A DNA stretch of 64,000 nt. It comes from Chitinophaga sancti. GTDB taxonomy: Bacteria; Bacteroidota; Bacteroidia; Chitinophagales; Chitinophagaceae. The stretch lies in the NCBI RefSeq assembly GCF_034424315.1, contig NZ_CP139972.1:1054001-1118000 (forward strand). The letters are read 5' to 3'. The position numbers and the translations under genes are program-made. The notes beneath the pieces were generated by a model, which was not told the origin of the DNA, searched no databases, and saw nothing but the letters and a program-made list of their open reading frames with translations. Below, one piece after another: positions 44,801 through 54,720 of this stretch (its first letter is position 1; every line of letters begins with the position of its first letter).

Positions 44801-45023
44801 TAGTGGCACCCTTTGCGACTGGGAGCGTGAAATTGCCTTCGGGATTAGTCGTGGTGCCTTTAGCAGTACCATCTACCTTGATGGTTGCACCGATCACGGG
44901 CGAGTTCGTTTTGTCTACGACACGCCCCTTAAGGGGAAGGTCCTGTGCCTGTATAACGCTACAATAAAAAAGCAGGATCAGGGCATAGCAAAGCCAGCCC
45001 CGGAGGAGGAGCAAATTTTTCAT
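41838..45023 (-). CDS. SusC/RagA-family TonB-dependent outer-membrane transporter
   Basis: 1061 aa. Signal peptide to about residue 26, CarboxypepD_reg-like beta domain (LKGRVVDKTNSPVIGATIKV), then plug domain with the SusC box LSEVVVVGYGAQKKEAVSGA and RIRGSNTLGNNDPLVVIDGV, then a 22-strand barrel ending in FTLTL. It imports a glycan oligomer with energy from TonB. There is no secretin/TonB N-terminal signalling domain, unlike the SusC at 54721, so it is probably not paired with a FecR. Forms a locus with the SusD downstream. Confidence 0.94.
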   Translation of the reverse strand: MKNLLLLRGWLCYALILLFYCSVIQAQDLPLKGRVVDKTNSPVIGATIKVDGTAKGTTTNPEGNFTLPVAKGATITVSAIGYLPQTLPVTGASIQVSLEADTRGLSEVVVVGYGAQKKEAVSGAITSVKGADLIKSPATNLSNSISGRMPGVTAMQNSGEPGYDGSTLRIRGSNTLGNNDPLVVIDGVANRTGGLERINPVDIESISVLKDASAAIYGARAANGVILVTTKRGKSGKPQLIYSFNQGWSQPTHIPDMSTAPEYAQLRDELSLYRDVPAAEWNNAWSVYQQHGTYTSPTTNKTWNVAFGLDEIQKYKAGTDPWLYPNTNWYKSTFKTWSPQSNHSLQLAGGSENVKYLTSFGYQSQDAYYKHSATGYDQYSLRLNLDAKINKYMNVAVDLMGREENRHFPTRTASDIFRMLMRGKPTEAAFWPNGLPGPDIEYGNNPVVITTDQTGYNRDRRYYVQSNARLDITIPWVDGLKLSGNVAYDKYLKRTKNWMTPWYLYTWDKKTYEDDGKTPLLVKSKRGTDQALLSQGDEDQTNLLLRGLLTYDHTFNKNHTVNLVFGVEKETVSFDNFGASRKYFISSLIDQLSAGGDAEKDNNGGAWDRARLNYFGRAAYNYKEKYLAEFVWRYDGSYMFPASSRFGFFPGIMAGWRISEESFWKNNIKAINYLKLRASYGRLGNDQIYFDDNGDGTLTLQEYQYYATYGFSSYILGNNVVKSLFEARMPNPFITWEVANNYNLGLDGALLNNRLYFELDAFMNKRTGILVRRNASVPQTTGMTLPAENIGKVENKGWEFRIGYTDKVGPDFRYDISVNGGYSKNKIIFWDEAPGAPSWQKSTGRPMNTALYYEYDGVFKDFDEISKNTIDYSALTNNLRPGDMKFKDIDGNGKINGDDKVRNDKSTQPTFTGGVNISLQYKGFDMAILVQGAMGGALAVNTESGEIGNFTKDYYDHRWSPDHPSSVDPRVNDRNDTYWATGNTYWFRKTNYIRLKNLEIGYSLSDLLKRRTGVNGLRIYANCLNLFTLDKLGILDPESVNGNGQYYPQARVINAGFTLTL

Positions 45024-45553
45024 ACGTGATTTTTGATGGTTACAGAATACGAGAGCTGCAGTAAATGCTTACTGAAGATTTTGGTTTTACAGTTTAAAAG
45101 TTTTCAAAACGGGTGTAATACGCACTCCGCAAAAGGGAACGCTTGAACAAGGTTTCAATAAGACCTGCCTGGCTCCCGGCAAAATAAACATGCTTTCAAA
45201 ATATTCATGAAAGACGGCATTCACCAACGGGAATGAAAACCATTTTCAGAAAATAAAGGCTTTTATTCTTTGGATTAAACAGGTTTCTCAGAAAGACCTG
45301 ATACGTTCTCTGCGACAGTTACTTGACGAGCTTAATAAACGAAATAGCACACATGCGCTAAACGCTGTTTTTTTGAATGATCATCACAACGTGGTTTTAG
45401 AGTGAATGAATAATGAAATTATTGGCCATGACGCTGGCTGGTGAATCAGGTTTTCGCTACAGTTTTAAAAATGAAAAATCCGGGTTGATAAACTCAATCC
45501 CAAAATAGAAAAAAATAATTAAGGAAGAATAATTTCTTTGACAAGCATAGGGG
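45024..45553. other. Long spacer upstream of the first SusC, no gene seen
   Basis: 530 bp without a supported reading frame on either strand and without an exact TAnnTTTG box in the expected orientation. A short palindromic TGCGCTAAACGCTG followed by seven T lies near 45355. The tract probably contains the SusC regulatory region, but I see no specific site. Confidence 0.4.
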
Positions 45554-46069
45554 TTAATAATCCGTCTCGAACGAAATAGCAGTAATACTGAACTGACTCC
45601 CCCTTGCTACAAGGTAGAGATCATGTACACCAAATGAGTATTTAGAATTGCCAGTCATTTTGAGATTATAGGTGGTATCTCCGGTATATGGGATCTTCAG
45701 GGTACCTATCCGACGACTTTTCTTTCCTTTAGGGCTGTTGATTCTAAATTCAAGCCTTGAACCTTTCGATTGTTTGTTTTCACAAAAAACAGTCACCTTG
45801 ACTGCTACCTCCCCCAGCCCCAGGTTAACTTGTCCAAATCCCAGGTAGCTCCCGGATTTCATTTTAAACTCCGTCTCAAAGTTTCCTTTTCTTACTACGG
45901 GCGCAGGCTGTGCTGGCGGATTCGTGCTGCCAGGTCCACCGCCCGCAGGTGGTGTTGTAGCGGCAGGCGAAGCAGCCGGTGGCGGTGATGCAGCCGGAGG
46001 CGACGATTGTGACTGTCCCCGGACGATCAACTGCGCGATAATAAAAAATAGACATAGGATAGGCCTCAT
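45554..46069 (-). CDS. Secreted protein with a CBM6-like C-terminal domain
   Basis: 171 aa. Signal peptide (RPILCLFFIIAQLIVRG), then a Pro/Ala/Ser/Thr-rich linker (about residues 22-58), then a beta-sandwich region resembling carbohydrate-binding module family 6: GFGQVNLGLGEVAVKVTVFC, RLEFRINSPKGKKSRRIGTL and SFGVHDLYLVARG. The GVHDLYL block is characteristic. It has no catalytic domain, so it may act as a binding or adhesion protein. It lies between a SusC/SusD pair and a histidine kinase; a promoter is not evident. Family call is by eye. Confidence 0.7.
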   Translation of the reverse strand: MRPILCLFFIIAQLIVRGQSQSSPPAASPPPAASPAATTPPAGGGPGSTNPPAQPAPVVRKGNFETEFKMKSGSYLGFGQVNLGLGEVAVKVTVFCENKQSKGSRLEFRINSPKGKKSRRIGTLKIPYTGDTTYNLKMTGNSKYSFGVHDLYLVARGSQFSITAISFETDY

Positions 46070-46340
46070 AGCTATATGGGTAGGTCTGGCTCATAGTCAT
46101 TTTCAATCACTATTGCCCAACCAGTGTCAAATTTTGTAATCAGAATGAAAATTACGCAAAATTATATTAAATTTTACAATAATAATATATAATGATTACC
46201 AGGGCTTTGTTAATATTATTTAAACCTCTGCTATATTTTACGTCTCAAACGGGGATTTATTGTATCCGGGTGGATAAAATCGACAAATGTGGATATGTTA
46301 TCTTTTTATTATAGACGCTATTGACCGCAGGCAAAAGCCC

Positions 46341-49300
46341 TTATGGCTGTACTTCCGGAATGATAATATGGAAGGCTGCCCCCTGGTGCTCTACCCCAAA
46401 TGCCTGGATATCACCATTATGTATGTCCATGATCTTACGGCATAAAGCCAGACCAATGCCTGTGCCCTCGAATTTCTCCTTCTGGTTCAGGCGCTGGAAA
46501 ATTACAAACAGTTTATCGGCATAAGACTGGTTAAATCCAATCCCATTATCCGCCACGATGATCCGGTACCAGGAGGTATTTTTATTCAGGTGCGGGTAAT
46601 CGTCCATATCCGCCACCGTCAGCTTGTTTGCGCTCACGGTGATGCGGCAGGTATCGCTGGGATTAGAGAATTTCAGGGCATTGCCGATCAGGTTATAAAA
46701 CAGCTGGTTCATTTGCAGGGGTACTGCATCCAGCACCGGTAGTTCGCTGATTTCCATTAAGGCCTGCTTTTCCCGGATCAGGAGTTCGAAATCCTCCGTC
46801 ACATTGGCCACAATCAGGTTGAGGTCTACCGGCAGGAACGCATTCTCCCCCAGTTCCAGGCGGGAATACGCGATCAGGTCACGGATCAGGTCCGACATGC
46901 GGATAGCAGACTGTTTCACCTTGCTGAGGTACAATCCCGTATCAATTTTATTATTGCCAGGCTTTACACTTTCGAGCATGTCTGCAAAGAGGCGGATCTT
47001 GCGCAGCGGTTCCTGCAGGTCATGGGAGGTGATGAATACAAACTGTTCCAGTTCGTGGTTCCGCTTGGACAGGTTCACATTCGCTTCTTCCAGGGCAATC
47101 GTACGCTCCCGCACCTTTCTTTCCAGGGCATCTTCCACCATTTTCTGGTCGTCAATGTCCACACAGGCACCTATAAAGCCCACAAATTCATCCTGGGCAG
47201 TAAAGCGGGGAATGCCGGAGCAGGACAACCAGTGATACGTTCCATCCTGCCTTTTCAGCCTGAACTCAGCATAGAAATTTCGCCTATCCCTCGAAGAACG
47301 GCTGAAATTGATCTTCCACTTGTCAATATCCTCGGGATGCATGATCTCGTACCAGCCTTTGTCCTTGTCCTGGTCCAGAGAGCGGCCCGTGTATTTCTGC
47401 CAGGCCTTATTGAAAAATGAAAAAGATCCGTCCTTTTCCGCAATCCAGATCATCGCCGGTGCGGTATCCGCAATCATCCTGAAGTAGGCTTCGCTTTGCT
47501 GCAGGTGCAATTGCGCCTGCTTGCGTTCGGTAATATCCTGGGTGATGCCGATCATGTGCCTCACACTCGTCTGCTCATCTATGACAGACTGGCCCCGGGC
47601 CATTACCCAGCGAACGGCCGTGTCCTGCCCTTTGATCCGGTATTCTTCGGAGAAGAGGGTATGTGTGGCAATGGCAATATCCAAAGCCTGCCGTACCCGG
47701 TTCCGGTCTTCCGGATGGATGGCGGCCAGTAATTTATCGATGGTCACTTCAGCGCTCGCAGGGAGCCCGTAATTCGCTTTACAAAGATCATTGCATAATA
47801 GTACGCCAGTTTCGGTATTGAGCTCCCATGAGCCTAATTTGCCCGTTTCCAGAGCAAAATTGAGCCGGTTGTTCACGTCCTGCAAATGGCGCTGGTACAA
47901 TTTAGCTTCAGTCACATCTGTCACTACACCCAGTAAGCGGGCGGCAATGCGCTCATTGAAGAATACCTGAGCCTTGCAACTGATCCATTTGATCTTGTCT
48001 TCGCTGGCGGTGACCCGGAAGTCGATATTGATCTGTCCATTGTCAATACCTGCCAGTGCTGCCTGGATGGATCCCTGCACCACCTCTGCGTCTGCAGGAT
48101 GAATGGCTTTGATGAAAGTATCGTATTCCACAGGTGCAGCGCTGCTGATGTTGAACAGCTCCCGGCTCCTGTCAGATAAGAGGATTTCCCGCGTGGAGGG
48201 ATTGAATTCCCAGGTACCTGTTTTGGTACCATCCAGGGCCAGGCGCAGGCGTTCTTCATTGATGCGTACCTGCTCCTGCTTGCGGGCAATCTTATCCCGC
48301 GCCTCTCTCACCTCAGAAATATCTTCGATGGCCAGCAGGATCAGGTCTTCCTTCAGGTCCTGGGAGGTAATGAGCTGACCATTCAGTAACATGGTACGCT
48401 CCCCTATCGTATTAAATTTGTGAGTCAGTTCGTAATTGATAAACGGTGTCCTGGAAGAAAGCAGGTTTTCCAGCAGGGTACGCAGGTCAGAATTATTCCA
48501 CTGCTTGTTACCCAGTTCGTAGAAGATCTTACCTTCTGTTTCTTTCCGGTCTATTTTGAAGAAGCGATAAAAAGATACATTGGCACTCACCACCCGGATA
48601 TTGGCATCCAGGATCACGAGAGATTCATGCACGGTATTCACAATGGCTTCTGCATACAGGCGCGCATTGTTCAACTGGTTATTGCGTTCCAGCAGGTCGT
48701 TGTTGCGGGTGCTCAGTTCATCGTTGATCACCTGTAATTCTTCCTGTGATACTTCCAGTTCTTCGTTCAGACTTTTCAGTTCCTCGTTGGCAGACTGCAG
48801 TTCTTCGTTGGTCGCCTCGTATGCTTCCGCCACAGCGCGCAGCTCGTCTTTGTAGCGCTGCACTTCTTTCTCCATCTGCAATACGCGCAGCGTTTTATCA
48901 TCGGTGCTATCCGATACCGGTTCCGCTTTTTTCGGATCGGCGATCACGTATGGTTCGGGCGCCTGGTGATTAAAAATTACGAGGTAGTAAGTTTCGTGCA
49001 GGTTGACGATGGGCACGATCTCAAAGCCAACGGTGAGCTGGCCCGATACGACGGAAATGGTGATCCCTTCTTTCTTTACATTTCTTTTGCCTGTCTGTGC
49101 CTGGTTGAGCGCACTGCGCAGACTGTGAACAAGATCCCTGTGGGCTAGTTTCAGGATATTCAGACTGGCTTTACCCGGGCCATGTTCGAAGAACTGCATC
49201 GTTACCCCACGGAACTCGATGATATCGAATTGCTCGTTGAGTAATACCGCAGACGGAGCAAACATGGAAAGGATAATGCTATCAGCCGCCTTCTGTGCAT

Positions 49301-50246
49301 CTACATTTTCATCTCTTTCCTGGTCGAAGCTGGGTGTCATGTGCTTGATTTTTTTATTAGTGGGGAACGCACTTCTCAGCGTCCACTTATCTACGTTCTT
49401 TTTTAAATAGACCTTGGTTTTTTTCGAAGGCATTTCAAACAGATCCGGCGAACGGTTGGTTTCGGATTTGCCCAGCCAGAGGAAGCCTTTATCTTTCAGC
49501 GCGTAGTTGAAAATACTAAGCATTTTCTTTTGCAGAACGGGTTGCATATAGATCAGTACATTCCTGCAGCTGATCAGATTCAGCTTTGCAAAGGGAGGAT
49601 CAGTGAGCATGTTGTGCGATGCAAATACACACACATCACGGATGTAGCTCACCACTTCATAGCCCTGTTCCACTTCCCTGAAAAACCTTTCCAGCCGTGC
49701 ATCAGAAACGCCAGCCATCTGTGTCTTAGGGTACACAGCTTTCCTCGCTTTGGCAATCACTGCATCAGAGAGATCGGTAGCGAAGATCTTTACCTTCTCA
49801 GAAAAGCTTTCCTGCCCCATGATCTCACAGAGACAGATGGCGATAGAATAGGCTTCTTCCCCGGTAGCACAACCTGCCACCCAGATACGTACCTGGTCCT
49901 CCCCATCTATTGCCTGCCGGGTTACCTGTGGCAGGATAGTTCTGAAGAGGTATTCAAAACTGCCGGGGTCCCGAAAAAACGACGATACATGAATTAACAG
50001 TTCAGCAAATACTACATTTTGTTCGTTCTCATTATCTTTTATTAATGTTAGATACTCTTCAAAACCTGGAATGTTCATTAATGACATCCTGCGTTGCAAC
50101 CGTCTTGTAATGGTGGAAAGCTTGTACTGCAAGAAATCTACTCCCGAAAACTCGGACAGGATAGACAGAATACTTTTTAATGCAGCATTAGGCCCCGCAC
50201 CGAATTTACGCCGGTTACTTTCAGCATCTTGATGCATGTCAGGCAT
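46341..50246 (-). CDS. CheR methyltransferase - coiled coil - multi-PAS - histidine kinase
   Basis: 1301 aa. Residues 1-290 are a CheR domain (IHVSSFFRDPGSFEYL, SAM-binding WVAGCATGEEAYSIAI, LISCRNVLIYM). A long coiled coil with repeated NEEL units (EELQSANEELKSLNEELEVSQ) spans about 480-560. Four PAS-like modules follow (for example HPEDIDKWKINFSRSSRDRR), then a HisKA/HATPase kinase with phospho-acceptor His in FITSHDLQEPLRKI, and DNGIGFNQSYADKLF and GTGIGLALCRKIM. No receiver domain is present. CheB is encoded just upstream, and such CheB/CheR-kinase pairs are known, but the output is not obvious here because no chemotaxis genes are nearby. Confidence 0.92.
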   Translation of the reverse strand: MPDMHQDAESNRRKFGAGPNAALKSILSILSEFSGVDFLQYKLSTITRRLQRRMSLMNIPGFEEYLTLIKDNENEQNVVFAELLIHVSSFFRDPGSFEYLFRTILPQVTRQAIDGEDQVRIWVAGCATGEEAYSIAICLCEIMGQESFSEKVKIFATDLSDAVIAKARKAVYPKTQMAGVSDARLERFFREVEQGYEVVSYIRDVCVFASHNMLTDPPFAKLNLISCRNVLIYMQPVLQKKMLSIFNYALKDKGFLWLGKSETNRSPDLFEMPSKKTKVYLKKNVDKWTLRSAFPTNKKIKHMTPSFDQERDENVDAQKAADSIILSMFAPSAVLLNEQFDIIEFRGVTMQFFEHGPGKASLNILKLAHRDLVHSLRSALNQAQTGKRNVKKEGITISVVSGQLTVGFEIVPIVNLHETYYLVIFNHQAPEPYVIADPKKAEPVSDSTDDKTLRVLQMEKEVQRYKDELRAVAEAYEATNEELQSANEELKSLNEELEVSQEELQVINDELSTRNNDLLERNNQLNNARLYAEAIVNTVHESLVILDANIRVVSANVSFYRFFKIDRKETEGKIFYELGNKQWNNSDLRTLLENLLSSRTPFINYELTHKFNTIGERTMLLNGQLITSQDLKEDLILLAIEDISEVREARDKIARKQEQVRINEERLRLALDGTKTGTWEFNPSTREILLSDRSRELFNISSAAPVEYDTFIKAIHPADAEVVQGSIQAALAGIDNGQINIDFRVTASEDKIKWISCKAQVFFNERIAARLLGVVTDVTEAKLYQRHLQDVNNRLNFALETGKLGSWELNTETGVLLCNDLCKANYGLPASAEVTIDKLLAAIHPEDRNRVRQALDIAIATHTLFSEEYRIKGQDTAVRWVMARGQSVIDEQTSVRHMIGITQDITERKQAQLHLQQSEAYFRMIADTAPAMIWIAEKDGSFSFFNKAWQKYTGRSLDQDKDKGWYEIMHPEDIDKWKINFSRSSRDRRNFYAEFRLKRQDGTYHWLSCSGIPRFTAQDEFVGFIGACVDIDDQKMVEDALERKVRERTIALEEANVNLSKRNHELEQFVFITSHDLQEPLRKIRLFADMLESVKPGNNKIDTGLYLSKVKQSAIRMSDLIRDLIAYSRLELGENAFLPVDLNLIVANVTEDFELLIREKQALMEISELPVLDAVPLQMNQLFYNLIGNALKFSNPSDTCRITVSANKLTVADMDDYPHLNKNTSWYRIIVADNGIGFNQSYADKLFVIFQRLNQKEKFEGTGIGLALCRKIMDIHNGDIQAFGVEHQGAAFHIIIPEVQP

Positions 50247-50301
50247 ACAAACTTATTTGACTTGTGTCTATATAAATCGTTAAAGATATATAAAAATAGC
50301 C

Positions 50302-50898
50302 TCAAATCATTCGCTTATCCGTTTTCAGGTACCGTTGCAGGAACTTCGCAATCTCAGGTGGCGGCAATACCGCATGCGGATCATCCCTGATAATCGCTGT
50401 CTGGGGCAGGATATTGAAATCTGTAGATTCCGGGTCCTGCACCAGCACAAGTCCATGCCGGTCCTCAATGGCCTTAATGCCCTCTATCCCGTCGGTACCC
50501 ATACCGGACAGGATAACGCCCACCGCATTCTCATCATAACACCTCGCCATTGATTTGAAAAAGATGTCGATTGACTTATTGATGATTTCACGGGAATAAC
50601 GCTTCCTCACACGCAACACATGATCTTCAACAATCATCATTTTTCCTTCTACCAATACATATACATTATTGGGTTGCATGATCACGGTATCGGTCACACG
50701 ATGCACCGGCATATCAGTAAACCGTTGCAGAATGTGGCCGAAACGGCTTGGATACTCGGCTGATAAGTGTGGTATCACCACAAAAGCTGCGCCTGTTTTT
50801 TCTCTCAGGTGTTGAAATATTTCACAGACAGGTTCAAGACCACCTGCCGAGCAGCCAATGCCAATGCACATAGTCGGGGATTTAACAACATTACTCAT
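50302..50898 (-). CDS. cheB: CheB methylesterase domain, stand-alone
   Basis: 198 aa, only the catalytic domain: Ser in GCSAGGLEPV near residue 16, His in VIPHLSAEYPS near 43 and Asp in SGMGTDGIEG near 134. There is no receiver domain, so activity may be governed by the adjacent CheR-PAS kinase, which starts 55 bp downstream. Probably one transcript. In chemotaxis CheB removes methyl groups from receptors; here the target is unclear. Confidence 0.9.
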   Translation of the reverse strand: MSNVVKSPTMCIGIGCSAGGLEPVCEIFQHLREKTGAAFVVIPHLSAEYPSRFGHILQRFTDMPVHRVTDTVIMQPNNVYVLVEGKMMIVEDHVLRVRKRYSREIINKSIDIFFKSMARCYDENAVGVILSGMGTDGIEGIKAIEDRHGLVLVQDPESTDFNILPQTAIIRDDPHAVLPPPEIAKFLQRYLKTDKRMI

Positions 50899-51084
50899 GG
50901 TTCACATCTGGTTAATGGATTATCAATAAAGATGCCTCCAATGGAGGACGGGTTCAGCCATTAAATTCAAAGAAAATGCCAGAGTATATAAGGGTGGTAC
51001 TATTTTAACACAAAATGTAGAGAGGAAGGGTCAACGGGGTAAGAAGAAGGCCAGGTGTTGCCTGGCCTCCACACAAAATTTAAA

Positions 51085-51687
51085 TTATTTTGATTCCTTT
51101 AACACCATATCGATGGTGATTGCGCCAGCGACGATGGCAATCTTTTTCAGATCTTCAGGACATTCTTTTCCAATAGTGACGCGGTATTTATCCGCTGTGG
51201 TAAATACTTCCTTCATCACGCCAGCCCACTTCTTAGTGATCTGTCCTAATTCATTCCCACCTGCATCCACAATTGTGAAATTCCATGCCTTCCAGTCACC
51301 CTTGATCTCAGCAATCACAATACCCATTTGATCCGTGATGTGGAATAAAGGTTTGAAAAGTTTAAACTTATGCTTGATACCGCCAATAACGTTACCATCT
51401 CCATCCATGATGGTAATTTTTGACATCCAGAATGTCCAGCCACGGTGAATCTGTGCCACCACCTTGTTGTCCATTTCCTTAATATCCAGCGTAAACGGAA
51501 ATACGGCCTTGCTCAGAAATAAACGCAGGAGTTTGTGCCATGCTGGTACGGTTTGCTGGATGTTTCCGATTTGCTGGCCCTGATCGTCGTAAACTTTATA
51601 GGCATTAGAAAATTTAAAAAGTCCGACCTTCTCGTCAATGAAATAATCGTGGCGGTTGAAGAACGTAGGTAAGTTCGCTTGTCCCAT
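51085..51687 (-). CDS. LURP-one / scramblase-related protein
   Basis: 200 aa with a predicted tubby-like beta barrel: NRHDYFIDEKVGLFKFSNAY, VYDDQGQQIGNIQQ, FTLDIKEMDNKVVAQIHRGW, KITIMDGDGNVIGGI. The pattern matches the LURP-one/phospholipid-scramblase-related family seen in bacteria, where its role is not known. No signal peptide. Lies between cheB and the sulfatase; its own small hairpin-free spacer suggests a separate transcript. Confidence 0.7.
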   Translation of the reverse strand: MGQANLPTFFNRHDYFIDEKVGLFKFSNAYKVYDDQGQQIGNIQQTVPAWHKLLRLFLSKAVFPFTLDIKEMDNKVVAQIHRGWTFWMSKITIMDGDGNVIGGIKHKFKLFKPLFHITDQMGIVIAEIKGDWKAWNFTIVDAGGNELGQITKKWAGVMKEVFTTADKYRVTIGKECPEDLKKIAIVAGAITIDMVLKESK

Positions 51688-51793
51688 CTAGTGAGGTTTT
51701 TATAGTATTGGTTTAACAATGCTGGCGAAGGTATATAAAATTTATAATATAAAAAATCTATTATACCTATCTGCATAACAATCTTCGTCAGCA

Positions 51794-53095
51794 TCATCCC
51801 GGATACTTATCCAGCAATACCTGCAATTCCCTCACTTTCTCCGGGTATTTATTCACCAGGTTCACTCGTTCACCCGGATCCAGGGCCAGGTTAAACAACT
51901 CCAGTGTTGTTTTCGTCTTCCTCAGTTTCCACTCCCCTGCCTTCACCACCTCCGGTACCACGTTCACATAGTAAATTGGCTGATGCGCGGCCTTTGGCGC
52001 TTTACCGGAAAGCAGGTCCGTCACTGATTCTCCATCAAGCGTAGTTTGTGGCAGTCTGGTATGGGTCCATGCGGCCAGTGTAGGCATAATATCCAGGCAG
52101 GAGAACGGATCTCTTATCACCTTTCCTGCCGGCGTGTGTCCTTTCCAGTACACAATAAACGGCATACGGTCTCCTCCTTCATAGGTATCGAATTTTGCCC
52201 CCCTGAATACACCTGTGGAACCAGTGTGGTATTTTGTCGTCACACTATCTGCATACACACGATCCGGCAAATTGATCCAGGGCCCGTTATCACTGGAGAA
52301 TATAAAGATGGTATTATCCGCCAGGCCCTTTTCTTCCAATGCCTTCCATACTTTCTCAATCCCCCTGTCCATCGCTTCTATCACATCTCCATACTCACCA
52401 CCGGCAGAGTGCTGCGCAACATGCTTCTGCGCGGCATACCATACCGGCGAATGCGGCATGTTGTGCGCGAGGTATAAAAAGAATGGCTGTCCTTTTTGCT
52501 GCGCCTGGATGATCCGGATACTCTCCTTTGTATATAAGTCTGTCAGGTCACTATCCTGCGGTTGTATGATCTCCGGCGTACGGTTCCTGAATATCTTGAT
52601 CGTGGTATCCGTGCCTACATACGGTGCCCTGTAATCATGGCTATACAACATGCCATAGTACTGATCAAAACCCTGTGCACCGGGCAAACTGCTATCCTTA
52701 TCACCCAGGTGCCACTTACCTACGATATATGTTTTATATCCTGTAGTTTTCAGCATCTCTGCCAGGGTCACCTCGTTGCGCGGCAAACCATGGTCCGCAC
52801 CCGGCCCTACCGGCACCGGCAAGCCATAGCGGGTAGGGTAACGCCCCGTGAGCAGGGCCGCCCTCGATGGTGTGCAGATAGGTGATGTCACTACATAGTT
52901 ATTCGCCTTCACCCCGATAGCTGCCATATGGTCTAAGAATGGTGTATTGATCAGCGGGTTGCCGTAACAACTGAGATCCGCATACCCCATATCATCTGCC
53001 AGCACAATGATCACATTGGGCCGCTGTTGCGGCTGCGCGTATAATTGTCTGCCACCTGTCAGCAGACAAAAGGATAACAAAAACCGTTTATACAT
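51794..53095 (-). CDS. Secreted formylglycine-dependent sulfatase
   Basis: 433 aa, type I arylsulfatase family. Signal peptide ([16 protein letters not shown]); metal site in [17 protein letters not shown]; the activation motif C-T-P-S-R at [14 protein letters not shown] (Cys near residue 75, converted to formylglycine by an anaerobic or FGE-type maturase not coded here); further GKWHLG and FSSDNGPW. It removes sulfate esters from carbohydrates in the periplasm. It adjoins the SusD/SusC/FecR/sigma block on the same strand, pointing to a sulfated polysaccharide as substrate. Confidence 0.92.
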   Translation of the reverse strand: MYKRFLLSFCLLTGGRQLYAQPQQRPNVIIVLADDMGYADLSCYGNPLINTPFLDHMAAIGVKANNYVVTSPICTPSRAALLTGRYPTRYGLPVPVGPGADHGLPRNEVTLAEMLKTTGYKTYIVGKWHLGDKDSSLPGAQGFDQYYGMLYSHDYRAPYVGTDTTIKIFRNRTPEIIQPQDSDLTDLYTKESIRIIQAQQKGQPFFLYLAHNMPHSPVWYAAQKHVAQHSAGGEYGDVIEAMDRGIEKVWKALEEKGLADNTIFIFSSDNGPWINLPDRVYADSVTTKYHTGSTGVFRGAKFDTYEGGDRMPFIVYWKGHTPAGKVIRDPFSCLDIMPTLAAWTHTRLPQTTLDGESVTDLLSGKAPKAAHQPIYYVNVVPEVVKAGEWKLRKTKTTLELFNLALDPGERVNLVNKYPEKVRELQVLLDKYPG

Positions 53096-53173
53096 GGCTG
53101 ATAAAATTTAAAAGGGGGCCAGCCCGTTACAGCCGGCCCCCATGCTCAAATATAAGGGGGAAAATGTAAACTA

Positions 53174-54694
53174 CTAGTACCCGCTGTTCTGGTACATCCC
53201 GGTTGGATTCAGTTTGTACTCATCGTAAGGGATCGGGTAATACCTGTCTTTGGCGGAGAAATGCTGCGGTACCGCATTACCATATCTCGATGCATTCTTT
53301 GCATGGAAATAAGTAATCAGCTCATCGGTCGTCATTGTTCTCAGCAAGTCATACCATCGCTGGTTCTCAAATGCCAGCTCAATTCGTCTTTCATGCAGGA
53401 TGGCCAGTGTGAGTGTCGGATACTTCGCTTTGTAGCTGGCATTCAGCAATGCAGTTGCGTAGTCAGACATCCCAGCCCTTGCCCTCACCTGGTTCAGGTA
53501 TGCAATCGCAGTGGTTTCATCCCCCAGGTAATTATTCACTTCTGCCAGCATGAGAATGATATCCGCATAGCGCATCAGGATCCAGTCGTTCCCACCATAA
53601 CCTGCTGTACCCGCAGCATCAGATACATCGCGGAACTTGGTGATGAAGTAATCTCTTACAATCAGCGTATCCGCAAATTTCACAGAATAAGTCATCCTTG
53701 GATCACCACTCTCATAATCATCGATCAGGTCAGGGGTTACATTGCCACCAATACCGGTGGCCTTCTTCTGTGAATTGATGGTTTGACCCGCCGCCTGGTT
53801 ATTGGCCGCGATAGAAGAAGAATACGTCGCATCCCCCTGCTTGTAAACGATCTGCATGATCAGCTCAGGACAAGTTGTTTTCTTCGCCACGTCGAATACA
53901 TCTGCATAGGGGATTTCGCTCAGCTGACCGAATTTACGCTTATTATAACAGGCCTCCAGGTAAGTCTTTGCATCCTGCAGGTGCGCTGTAGTCTGGCCAT
54001 CATTCACCGTCCGCGCCATGGTCAGGTATACCTGGCCCAGCAAACCATTGGCAGCTGCTTTGGAAGCGCGGCCAATTTTATCACCAGTCTGGAAATCAGG
54101 CAGCCCACTTGCCAGCACATCCTTCAGGTCTGTGATGATCTGGGCATACACCACCGTATCTGCCACACGGTAGGTATAAGCAGTCACTTCATCTGAAGTA
54201 GTGAGCTGCGTAGTCACCAGCGGCACCGCCCCCCACTGGCGTACCAGGTGAAAATAGATCAGTGCACGCAGGAACTTTGTTTCCGCTATGTAGCCGTTCT
54301 TCTTATCATTGCTGGTGAAAGGCACCTTGTCTATATTAGACAATACCACGTTTGCACGGGATATAGTCTGGTACAAAGCGGACCAGTGTGACTTCACCCA
54401 GGTATTGCTTGCCAGTACAGAGAAATCATTGAACTGAAAAGGCTCGCCGGAGTTGGCATAATCATTTCTGCCCGTATTATCTGAGCGCTCTTCCAGGTAA
54501 AGACCACTGTTTTCACCAATACAGTCGGAGCTTCTGAGCGACTGGTACACACCATTTACAGCAAGCAGTACATCATTCTCCGTGGCAAAGTAATTGTCTA
54601 CCGTCAGTTTATTGGGATCGGACTGGTTCAGGAAATCCTTGCTACAGGAGCCCAGTACTGCACATGTTGCTATTGCTAAAAAGATTCGTTTCAT
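53174..54694 (-). CDS. SusD/RagB-family outer-membrane lipoprotein, second locus
   Basis: 506 aa. Lipobox in IATCAVLGSCSKDF (Cys near residue 17). SusD-like features: LRSSDCIGENSGLYLEERSDNTG, RYADIILMLAEVNNYLGD and RRIELAFENQRWYDLLRTM. It partners the STN-containing SusC upstream; spacing to it is 26 bp. Followed by the sulfatase 78 bp further on. Confidence 0.92.
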   Translation of the reverse strand: MKRIFLAIATCAVLGSCSKDFLNQSDPNKLTVDNYFATENDVLLAVNGVYQSLRSSDCIGENSGLYLEERSDNTGRNDYANSGEPFQFNDFSVLASNTWVKSHWSALYQTISRANVVLSNIDKVPFTSNDKKNGYIAETKFLRALIYFHLVRQWGAVPLVTTQLTTSDEVTAYTYRVADTVVYAQIITDLKDVLASGLPDFQTGDKIGRASKAAANGLLGQVYLTMARTVNDGQTTAHLQDAKTYLEACYNKRKFGQLSEIPYADVFDVAKKTTCPELIMQIVYKQGDATYSSSIAANNQAAGQTINSQKKATGIGGNVTPDLIDDYESGDPRMTYSVKFADTLIVRDYFITKFRDVSDAAGTAGYGGNDWILMRYADIILMLAEVNNYLGDETTAIAYLNQVRARAGMSDYATALLNASYKAKYPTLTLAILHERRIELAFENQRWYDLLRTMTTDELITYFHAKNASRYGNAVPQHFSAKDRYYPIPYDEYKLNPTGMYQNSGY

Positions 54695-54720
54695 GTTGAA
54701 TAATTTTGAAAATAAAAAGA

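Noticed and set aside
46804..47235. Plus-strand frames opposite the CheR-kinase gene
   Set aside because: Several overlapping shadows of one long coding region; none has a start signal or known motif.
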